The translations under genes were made by a program, and so were the position numbers. 64,000 nucleotides of DNA from assembly GCF_026241195.1 (NCBI RefSeq), contig NZ_JAPFQO010000014.1, positions 1 through 64,000 of the forward strand, given 5' to 3'. This document shows positions 16,722 through 24,303 of this stretch, piece after piece (position 1 is the first letter of the stretch; every line of letters starts with the position of its first letter). The notes beneath the pieces were generated by a model. It was not told where the DNA came from. It made no database searches and worked only from the letters and a program-made list of their open reading frames with translations. The DNA is from Pontibacter anaerobius. GTDB taxonomy: Bacteria > Bacteroidota > Bacteroidia > Cytophagales > Hymenobacteraceae.

Positions 16722-17522
16722 ATGAGCAAAGCTAAAGGTCGCAGTTTCTTGTTCGACGTTTTGATGCCAAAGATCTATGGTATCGGTGCTGCCGTCGTAA
16801 TTGTGGGTGCGTTGTTCAAGATCCAGCACTGGCCACTGGCCGACTTGATGCTGATCCTTGGTCTGAGCACAGAGGCAATTATCTTCTTCCTGAGTGCATT
16901 CCAACCACAGCATGCTGAGCCGGATTGGGCCAGAGTATACCCACAACTTGCTGATGATTATACCGGACAGGGTATCGTTCCTGCAGGTGCAGTAGCTGGT
17001 GGGCCGTCTGTAACAGGTAAACTGGACGAGATGATGCGTAATGCTGATATTACGCCTGAAACTATAAACCAACTTGGCCTGGGCCTTAACCGCCTTAGCG
17101 AAACAGCTGCCAGCATGGCTGACATGAGCAATGCAACAGCTGCTACTGAGGAGTACACTACCCGAGTAAGAGCTGCCGCAGGCCAACTGGATAAAATCAA
17201 CAGCGCGTACGCTACTACAGCAGATGCTATCGCTCAGATGGCTGTTTCTGCTACTGACGCACAGGAGTACCACAACCAGATCCAGGGCATGACCCGCAAC
17301 CTGGGTGCTCTGAACGCAGTGTACGAAATGGAGCTTCAGGATGCTAACAACCACCTGAAAGCCATGAATAAATTCTATGGCAACCTGAGCATGGCCATGG
17401 AAAACCTCACTGATGCCAGCAAAGATACAGAACAGTTTAAGCAGGAAGTTTCTCGCCTGACGCAAAACCTACACTCTCTGAACACGGTGTATGGCAACAT
17501 GCTGTCAGCCATGAAAGGCTAA
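16722..17522 (+). CDS. gldL: gliding motility / T9SS inner-membrane protein GldL
   Basis: A 266-residue inner-membrane protein. Two membrane helices lie near the start (FDVLMPKIYGIGAAVVIVGA and ADLMLILGLSTEAIIFFLSA), with the charged FKIQHWP loop between; the rest is a long cytoplasmic helical region (NQLGLGLNRLSETAA, repeated ANNHLKAMNKFYG-like heptads). GldL with GldM forms the proton-driven rotary motor that powers T9SS export and gliding. The membrane Glu (STEAII, about residue 50) is the residue implicated in proton coupling. It lies between gldK (83 bp) and gldM (51 bp). Confidence 0.97.
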   Translation: MSKAKGRSFLFDVLMPKIYGIGAAVVIVGALFKIQHWPLADLMLILGLSTEAIIFFLSAFQPQHAEPDWARVYPQLADDYTGQGIVPAGAVAGGPSVTGKLDEMMRNADITPETINQLGLGLNRLSETAASMADMSNATAATEEYTTRVRAAAGQLDKINSAYATTADAIAQMAVSATDAQEYHNQIQGMTRNLGALNAVYEMELQDANNHLKAMNKFYGNLSMAMENLTDASKDTEQFKQEVSRLTQNLHSLNTVYGNMLSAMKG

Positions 17523-17573
17523 TTCCTGGTTAAATAAGTTCTATCTAAACAAACACAGTTAATATAGTATAAA

Positions 17574-19172
17574 ATGGCTGGAGGAAAAGAGACACCAAGG
17601 CAGAAGATGATCGGTATGATGTACTTAGTACTGACCGCACTTCTGGCCCTAAACGTGAGCTCGGCGATCCTGTTAAAGTTTCAGTTCCTGGATGCATCAT
17701 TGCAGGAAGTGAACAAAAAAACATTGGATGATAACGCCGGAGTCGTAACAAACATACAGGCTGCGATTGCAGAAAACAAAAACCCTTCTGCTAATGACCA
17801 GCGCGTGCTAAAATCAGCACAACAAGTACGTCAAGAAACTTCAGAAATGGTTTCCTATATTCAAGGTCTGCGCAAAATGTTGATCGATGAAACAGGAGGA
17901 CCAAATGAAGAAGGTACGGGATATAAGCAGCCGGAAGGCAATGATATCGTGGCCATGAACATGATTGGCGCGGCTAGCAAGAACAATGGCAAAGGCTATG
18001 AACTGGAGCAAAAGCTAAACGAGTATGCCAAGTTCCTGCGCCAGTACAGTGATCAGGTTCCTCAGAAGCTTGCCCTAAGCGGTAAAGAAGACCCGGTAGC
18101 ACAGAAAGACCCGGCTCAGAAACGTAAAGACTTCGCACAGCTGAACTTTGAGGAAACACCAATGGTGGCTGCCCTGGCAGTACTTTCTCAGAAAGAGGCT
18201 GAAGTTTTGAAGTATGAGGCTGATGTGTTGCAGAAGCTTGCACAGCAGGTAGGTGCAGATATTATCAAATTTGAGAAAATTTTTGCCATGGCACGTGCTG
18301 AATCTAAAACAGTAGCCGCAGGTACAAAATACAAAGCTGATATGTTCATCGCTGCGTCTTCTGACAATATCACACCTAAAATGACTTTTAATGGTAAGCC
18401 TGTTAAAGTAGAAAATGGTGTAGGTCAGGTAGAGTTCGTGGCAGCTGCCTCAAACTATGATGCCGATGGCAACTCAAAGCAAACCTGGAAAGGAACAATT
18501 ACAATCAACCAAAACGGAGAAGAGAAACAATTCCCTGTCGAAGAAGAGTACATTGTAGCAAAGCCGGTAATCCAAGTGCAGTCTGCCTCTGTGCAGGCGC
18601 TGTATTTCCAGTGTGCTAACGAATTGAACATTCAGGTGCCGGCTCTAGGTGCGGTCTATGACCCTAGCTTCAGCGCGAACGGTGGAACTGCTATTAAAGG
18701 TGCTAAGAAAGGTGAAGTAACCATTATCCCGAGCGGTACTGAGGTAACAATCAACGTAAGCAGCGGCGGAAATCCAATCGGTTCTGAGAAGTTTAAAGTG
18801 CGCCCTATACCTAAGCCAGAAATTGTGGCACTGGTTAATGGCAAACCAATAGATGTGAAGCGTGGTGTTCCTGCACAGGCTTTCAGAGCTGTTGAGATAC
18901 AGGCTGTGGCAGACGAAGGGTTTAAGCAATTATTACCTAACGAAGCACGTTATAGAGTAACGAAATGGAGAGCGTACCTGGTACGTGGTAACCAACCGGT
19001 AGATCAGGGCGAATTTAACGGCCCGTCAGCTAACTTAACCAGCTTTGCCGCTAAAGCCAGCAAAGGCGACCGTGTTGTGATTGAAATCCTGGACGTGAAG
19101 CGCCTGAACTATAAAGGCAATGCAGTTGACGTGAATGTAGGTACGCCGAACTTCAACGTTCCTTTAAATTAA
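17574..19172 (+). CDS. gldM: gliding motility / T9SS motor protein GldM
   Basis: A 532-residue protein with one N-terminal membrane helix (MYLVLTALLALNVSSAILLKF, ~15-35) and a large periplasmic part of four domains: a helical D1 (~40-225), then three beta domains, with repeated K-P-V-I/K-P-E-I strands (AKPVIQVQS, IPKPEIVALVNG). It dimerises and spans the periplasm to carry motor rotation from GldL to the GldK/GldN ring. The start MAGGKETPRQKMIGMMYL is typical. A single AGTATA sits 4 bp before the ATG. Confidence 0.97.
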   Translation: MAGGKETPRQKMIGMMYLVLTALLALNVSSAILLKFQFLDASLQEVNKKTLDDNAGVVTNIQAAIAENKNPSANDQRVLKSAQQVRQETSEMVSYIQGLRKMLIDETGGPNEEGTGYKQPEGNDIVAMNMIGAASKNNGKGYELEQKLNEYAKFLRQYSDQVPQKLALSGKEDPVAQKDPAQKRKDFAQLNFEETPMVAALAVLSQKEAEVLKYEADVLQKLAQQVGADIIKFEKIFAMARAESKTVAAGTKYKADMFIAASSDNITPKMTFNGKPVKVENGVGQVEFVAAASNYDADGNSKQTWKGTITINQNGEEKQFPVEEEYIVAKPVIQVQSASVQALYFQCANELNIQVPALGAVYDPSFSANGGTAIKGAKKGEVTIIPSGTEVTINVSSGGNPIGSEKFKVRPIPKPEIVALVNGKPIDVKRGVPAQAFRAVEIQAVADEGFKQLLPNEARYRVTKWRAYLVRGNQPVDQGEFNGPSANLTSFAAKASKGDRVVIEILDVKRLNYKGNAVDVNVGTPNFNVPLN

Positions 19173-19194
19173 AATTTAGAAGCTTACAAGGAGT

Positions 19195-20055
19195 ATGAAA
19201 TTAGTTAAAGCAATAGGTGTAGCAGCCGGTCTGATGTTATCTGTAGGCGCTATGGCGCAGCAGGTATCAAACACTACGGCAAGCAATCCTTCGGCAAGGC
19301 CTATTCCGGAGTCTGATATTCTGTTCAAGAAGACAGTATGGCGTAAAATTGACCTGCGCGAAAAGCAGAACAAGCCACTGTTCTCGGAAAACAGAGAGAT
19401 AACCAAGGTAATCATCGAAGCTGTGAAAAGCGGAGAGCTTACCGCCTACAGAAGCGACTCTGTAAGCACACCTATTACGCGAGAGGAGTTTATACAGAAC
19501 ATGACTCCGAAGCAAGAGCAAGGTGGCTTGAGCGAAGAGGAACTTGCTGCTGGTTTCGGCGAAGTGGAAGAGGAGGATGATGCCTGGGGCGAAGCGCTTG
19601 GTGCTGGTGCCGGCACTACTGAGGCTGCTCCTGTAAGCAATGAGTTCTTTCCCAAGCAATTGTACCTGCTGGAACTGAAGGAAAACGTGATATTCGACAA
19701 GAAGCGTTCACGTATGTACCACGATATCCAGACGATCAGCATTAAGGTGCCGGCAACGCTTAACCCACTGGGTTTCGAGCAAAATGTGGCGAGCTTTAAA
19801 ATGAGCGACCTGGTACGCTTGTTCCGTGAGAATCCGGAAACAGCAATCTGGTACAATGCGCAGAATGATGCCCAGCACAAGAACCTGGCTGACGCATTTG
19901 ACCTGTGGTTGTTCAGTTCTTACATCACGAAGATTTCAAACCCTGGCGACCAAAGCCTGGCTTCGATCTACGGTGGTGGTAAGAAAGGCCTGCTGGCTTC
20001 TCAGGATGCCTTGGAAGCACTTATAGAATATGAATACAGCCTGTGGAGCTACTAA
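19195..20055 (+). CDS. gldN: gliding motility / T9SS ring protein GldN
   Basis: A 286-residue periplasmic protein with a cleavable signal peptide (MKLVKAIGVAAGLMLSVGAMA). GldN-family segments: ESDILFKKTVWRKIDLREKQN, FDKKRSRMYHDIQTISIKVP, FKMSDLVRLFRENPE and LYLLELKENVIF. It binds GldK to form the outer-membrane-facing ring. A notable acidic, low-complexity insert (EVEEEDDAWGEALGAG, ~120-140) lies between the two halves. Last gene of the operon; a bidirectional terminator follows. Confidence 0.96.
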   Translation: MKLVKAIGVAAGLMLSVGAMAQQVSNTTASNPSARPIPESDILFKKTVWRKIDLREKQNKPLFSENREITKVIIEAVKSGELTAYRSDSVSTPITREEFIQNMTPKQEQGGLSEEELAAGFGEVEEEDDAWGEALGAGAGTTEAAPVSNEFFPKQLYLLELKENVIFDKKRSRMYHDIQTISIKVPATLNPLGFEQNVASFKMSDLVRLFRENPETAIWYNAQNDAQHKNLADAFDLWLFSSYITKISNPGDQSLASIYGGGKKGLLASQDALEALIEYEYSLWSY

Positions 20056-20066
20056 GCACTGCAGCT

Positions 20067-20117
20067 TACAAAAACAAAAAAGGAGACTTTAACGGGTCTC
20101 CTTTTTTGTTTTTGTAC
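20067..20117. terminator. bidirectional terminator
   Basis: AAAAAAGGAGAC / GGTCTCCTTTTTT with A and T runs on both sides. It serves gldN (plus) and the uvrC operon (minus). Confidence 0.88.
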
Positions 20118-20148
20118 TTTTCTGAATAAAAAGCTACAGCAGTATTAG

Positions 20149-21972
20149 TTATACTTCCTTGCCCTCATCAGCGGGGTGCAGGTGTGCATAAAGTATAGCA
20201 GCCTTCGCTTTCCCTATCTCGGTGGATATTTCATTAAGTGATAATTCCCGAAGCTTTTTCACAGATCTGTACTTTTGCAGTAAAGCATCTGCCGTAGATG
20301 GCCCTATACCTTTAATATCGGTTAATTCTGTTTTGAGCGTGCCAGCATCGCGTTTGCTGCGGTGGAAGGTGATAGCAAAACGGTGTGCCTCGTTACGGAG
20401 CCGTTGGATCAGCTTCAGCGATTCAGATTTTTTATCGATGTACAGCGGTAAAGAGTCGCCAGGATAAAAGATCTCTTCTAAGCGCTTAGCGATGCCCACC
20501 ACAGCAATCTGACCATAAATGCCCAAATCGCGGAGAGCCTTTACAGCCATACTTAACTGGCCCTTGCCCCCGTCAATAATAATAAGCTGTGGCAGTGGTT
20601 GGTTCTCATCAAGCAAGCGGCGATAACGACGTGTCACGATCTCATACATCGACTCAAAGTCGTTAGGCCCAACTACTGTTTTGATATTAAAGTGGCGGTA
20701 GTCTTTTTTGCTTGGCTTGCCATTTTTAAAGCAAACCATAGAGGCCACTGGGTTATCGCCTTGGAAGTTGGAATTGTCAAAACACTCGATCTGGCGGGGC
20801 AGTTCTGTAAGGCGGAGGTCTTTCTTGAGCGTCTCCAGCACACGCAACTCCCGTTGCTCACTCAGTTCTTTGTTCTTCTCCTGGCGGCCTTCCCGTTCCT
20901 TGCGCAAGTATAAAGCATTCTTCAGGGAGAGGCTCAACAGCTTTTTCTTATCACCTATCTGCGGATACGTGACCAAAACATTATCCAGCGGAAGCTTTAG
21001 CTCAATATTCGTGATGACTTCACGGGAGGTGCTTTCAAACTCCTGGCGCAGCTGCACCACAACGGAGGCAAGTATGTCAGCATCCTCTTCATCCAACTTC
21101 TTTTCAAGCTCCAGCGACTGTGTAAGTATAATGGAGCCGTTCATCACTTTTAGATAGTTAACAAAAGCGCACTGCTCATTGCTGGTGATGGTAAAGACAT
21201 CGATGTTGGTCAGGGTGTTGCTCACAACCGTAGACTTGGCCTGGAAGTCCTCCAGCAAGTCCAGCTTTTGCTTATACTTATGGGCCAGCTCATACTGGTA
21301 ATCCGCAGCGGCGGCGGCCATGTGCTCCTTAAAGTATGTTTTGGCTACTGAGAGGTTGCCGGAAAGTATGTTTTTGATTTGCGCGATATTGGCGTTATAC
21401 TCTGTCTCGTCCACCAAAGCCTCGCAGGGGCCTTTGCAGTTACCGATGTGATACTCCAGGCATACTTTAAACTTGCCGGCAGCTATGTTCTCCGGGGAGA
21501 GGTTATAGGTGCAGGTGCGCAGCGGGTACAGCGTCCGGATCAGGTCGAGCACCACATACATGGCCGTACCGCTTGGGTAAGGGCCAAAATAGCGCGAGCC
21601 GTCGTTCTTCTTGTTGCGGGTAGTGATAACGCGCGGAAAACGCTCGTTTATGATGCAGATGTAGGGATATGTTTTACCGTCCTTCAGCAGGATGTTATAC
21701 TTGGGCTGATATTGCTTGATAAGGTTGTTCTCAAGCAGAAACGCATCAGCCTCTGTGTCTACAATGGTAAACTCAATGTCTTTGATCTGGGAGACGAGTT
21801 TCAGTGTTTTCTTGTTATGCTGGGCAGAGCGGTTGAAATAGGAGCTTACGCGCTTCCTGATATCAACCGCTTTGCCTACATAGATAATGCCACCGTCGTC
21901 GAAGAACTTATAGATGCCGGGCTTATGCGGCAGGTGCGATATTTTCTCCTTCAGCTTCTCGTTTGCTGGCAT
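20149..21972 (-). CDS. uvrC: excinuclease ABC subunit UvrC
   Basis: A 607-residue nucleotide-excision-repair nuclease. Domains in order: GIY-YIG nuclease for the 3' cut (~12-100, KPGIYKFFDDGGIIYVGKA), a Cys-containing segment (CLEYHIGNCKGPC, ~170-182), a UVR UvrB-binding helix (~205-240), an RNase H-like nuclease for the 5' cut (~375-530, IECFDNSNFQGDNPVAS and LIIIDGGKGQL), and C-terminal helix-hairpin-helix repeats (LTDIKGIGPSTADALL). It starts 11 bp after the PBP gene and is last in a minus-strand operon with porW and the PBP. Confidence 0.98.
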   Translation of the reverse strand: MPANEKLKEKISHLPHKPGIYKFFDDGGIIYVGKAVDIRKRVSSYFNRSAQHNKKTLKLVSQIKDIEFTIVDTEADAFLLENNLIKQYQPKYNILLKDGKTYPYICIINERFPRVITTRNKKNDGSRYFGPYPSGTAMYVVLDLIRTLYPLRTCTYNLSPENIAAGKFKVCLEYHIGNCKGPCEALVDETEYNANIAQIKNILSGNLSVAKTYFKEHMAAAAADYQYELAHKYKQKLDLLEDFQAKSTVVSNTLTNIDVFTITSNEQCAFVNYLKVMNGSIILTQSLELEKKLDEEDADILASVVVQLRQEFESTSREVITNIELKLPLDNVLVTYPQIGDKKKLLSLSLKNALYLRKEREGRQEKNKELSEQRELRVLETLKKDLRLTELPRQIECFDNSNFQGDNPVASMVCFKNGKPSKKDYRHFNIKTVVGPNDFESMYEIVTRRYRRLLDENQPLPQLIIIDGGKGQLSMAVKALRDLGIYGQIAVVGIAKRLEEIFYPGDSLPLYIDKKSESLKLIQRLRNEAHRFAITFHRSKRDAGTLKTELTDIKGIGPSTADALLQKYRSVKKLRELSLNEISTEIGKAKAAILYAHLHPADEGKEV

Positions 21973-21983
21973 AGGTATTAGAA

Positions 21984-24299
21984 TTAGATCTCAGCGTCTA
22001 AGTCAATCTCGGTTGGCAGGTTCAGGAACTCATCTTGCTGAGCGGAGTCGATCTGAATGCCCCGGTTATACTTTTCACAGTCTAATTCTACAGATAAAGG
22101 CACAGAAGGTTTAGGGAAAGGATCTTTTGACACATCCAAAGACTTATCTTTATACACCTTCTGCATAAATGCACCATAAATAGGCATGGCAAGTTTACCA
22201 CCCTGGCCCAAGGCAATGGTGCGGAAGTGTATAGAACGGTCTTCACCGCCTACCCAGGTTCCGGTTACCAGGTCAGGGGTAACGCCCATGAACCAGGCAT
22301 CAGAGTAGTTTTGGGTAGTACCGGTTTTAGCGCCTATCTCATTTTTAAGCCCGTTACGGAAACGAAGGCCATAATAAGCTGTGCCGCCTGGCTCTGCAGC
22401 TGCCTTCAGCATATGCACCATCATGTAAGCAGTTTCTTCGCTCAGTGCCTCCATCGTTTTAGGCACAAACTCAGCTATCACATTGCCGTGCTTGTCCTCG
22501 ATGCGGGTGATATAGGTTGGCTGCACCCAAGTGCCTCCGTTTACAAAGGTGCCATAAGCGCCTACCATGTCATACAGCGTTACGTCGCTAGTGCCAAGTA
22601 CTAGAGATGGGGTTTCATCCAGTTTTGTCGTAATACCCATGCGGCGGGCGGTTTGGGCTACAGATGGGGCACCTAATTTATTTACCAGGAAGGCAGAGAT
22701 CGAGTTCACAGACTCGGCCAGGGCCTTGCGCAACGTATACTTCTCACCACTGAACTTGTTGTCAGCGTTTTGAGGGCACCACATCTTGCCATCCGGAAGC
22801 GGAATGCAGGTCTCCGTATCCAGCACCTCGTAGCATGGGTAGTAGCCATTTTCGATAGCCGTGGTGTACAGGAACGGCTTAAACGTAGATCCAGGCTGGC
22901 GTGAACCCTGCTTTACGTGGTCATACTTGAAGTGCTTGTAGTTTATGCCGCCCACCCAGGCCTTGATGTGCCCAGTCTGTGGCTCCATAGCCATAAAGCC
23001 CGTCTGCAGGAAGTGTTTGTAATATTTAAGTGAGTCCATCGGGCTCATCACAACCTCTTTCTCGCCATCCCAGCTAAAGATGGTCATTGGTATTTTTTTG
23101 TTGAGGTAGTAGTTGATCGAGTCCGTGTCGTCGCCGAAGCGAGCCTTCAGCCTGCGGTAGCGATCTGTACGCTTGATGGCCTGCTCCGGGAAGCTCTTGA
23201 TCTCGCGCATGTTCTCATCCACCCACGGGTTACGTCCTTTCCAGTGTTCAAAGAAAGCTTTCTGGCGGTCTTTCATGTGCTCTGCCACAGCCTCCTCCGC
23301 ATATTTCTGCATGCGCGAATCAATGGTGGTGAAAACACGGAGGCCATCCGCATACAGGTCATACCCATTTTCGCGGCACCACTGCAGCAGAAACTTGCTG
23401 GTTTCGGTACGGAAGTATGGGGCCATGCCGATGTTATGGCTCTCCACACGGTAATCCAAAGCAATTTCCTGCTCCTTTAATTGGTTAAACTCCGCCTCGG
23501 GCAGGAAATTATACTTCACCATTTGGGCCAGCACGGTATTACGGCGGCGCTTCGAATTCTCCGGGTTATACTTAGGGCTGTAGTAGGTAGGTGCTTTCAG
23601 CAGGCCCACCAGCACGGCCGACTCCTGTACTTGCAGCTCCTCAGGCTTCTTGTTGAAGAACGTTTTAGCAGCTACCTTGATACCGAAAGCGTTGGAGCCG
23701 AAATCCACAGTGTTCAGGTACATCGTCAGTATTTCGCGCTTGGTGTAGGAGCGCTCCAGCTTCACGGCCATGATCCACTCCTTTGTCTTCAGGATGAGCA
23801 TGCGCAGCCCTGGCACATCATTGAGCACGCCATTGTTAAGTTCATCGCTACGTGTATCGAATAGGTTTTTGGCCACCTGCTGTGTAAGCGTACTGCCGCC
23901 CCCCTTTTGCTCGCCGGTAAGTATACCTGCGGCCACGCGCATCATAGACTGTGGATCAATGCCGGCATGTTCCTCAAAGCGAATATCCTCCGTAGCGACA
24001 AGTGCGTTCACCAGGTTGTCCGGAAGCTCCTCATACTCCACTGGTGTGCGGTTCTCCCGGAAGTATTTCCCCAGGAGTTGGTTATCGGCAGAGTATAGCT
24101 CAGAGGCTACCTCGCTTTTAGGGTTCTCCAGGGTGCGCAGGTCGGGCATTTCCCCGAACAGGTTCAGGAAATTGATGCTTACCGCATAGATGTAAAGTAC
24201 AAAAGCAGCGAAGCCGCCGACAAACAGCAGCCACAACACGGATACAACTTTTGGATAAAAGGATCTTTTCGGCGTAAGGGTCTTTTGACGCGTAGTCAT
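21984..24299 (-). CDS. class A penicillin-binding protein (PBP1A-type)
   Basis: A 771-residue bifunctional peptidoglycan synthase. It has an N-terminal membrane anchor (VVSVLWLLFVGGFAAFVLYIY), a GT51 glycosyltransferase (~70-245: ATEDIRFEEHAGID, GGGSTLTQQVAKNLF, RSYTKREILTMYLNTVDFG) and a penicillin-binding transpeptidase (~400-690: SRQPGSTFKPFLY with the SxxK serine, SVNSISAFL as SxN, KTGTTQNYSDAWF as KTG). It polymerises and cross-links lipid II at the outer face of the inner membrane. Only 4 bp separate it from porW upstream, so the two are translated from one mRNA. Confidence 0.96.
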   Translation of the reverse strand: MTTRQKTLTPKRSFYPKVVSVLWLLFVGGFAAFVLYIYAVSINFLNLFGEMPDLRTLENPKSEVASELYSADNQLLGKYFRENRTPVEYEELPDNLVNALVATEDIRFEEHAGIDPQSMMRVAAGILTGEQKGGGSTLTQQVAKNLFDTRSDELNNGVLNDVPGLRMLILKTKEWIMAVKLERSYTKREILTMYLNTVDFGSNAFGIKVAAKTFFNKKPEELQVQESAVLVGLLKAPTYYSPKYNPENSKRRRNTVLAQMVKYNFLPEAEFNQLKEQEIALDYRVESHNIGMAPYFRTETSKFLLQWCRENGYDLYADGLRVFTTIDSRMQKYAEEAVAEHMKDRQKAFFEHWKGRNPWVDENMREIKSFPEQAIKRTDRYRRLKARFGDDTDSINYYLNKKIPMTIFSWDGEKEVVMSPMDSLKYYKHFLQTGFMAMEPQTGHIKAWVGGINYKHFKYDHVKQGSRQPGSTFKPFLYTTAIENGYYPCYEVLDTETCIPLPDGKMWCPQNADNKFSGEKYTLRKALAESVNSISAFLVNKLGAPSVAQTARRMGITTKLDETPSLVLGTSDVTLYDMVGAYGTFVNGGTWVQPTYITRIEDKHGNVIAEFVPKTMEALSEETAYMMVHMLKAAAEPGGTAYYGLRFRNGLKNEIGAKTGTTQNYSDAWFMGVTPDLVTGTWVGGEDRSIHFRTIALGQGGKLAMPIYGAFMQKVYKDKSLDVSKDPFPKPSVPLSVELDCEKYNRGIQIDSAQQDEFLNLPTEIDLDAEI

Positions 24300-24303
24300 G
24301 GAA

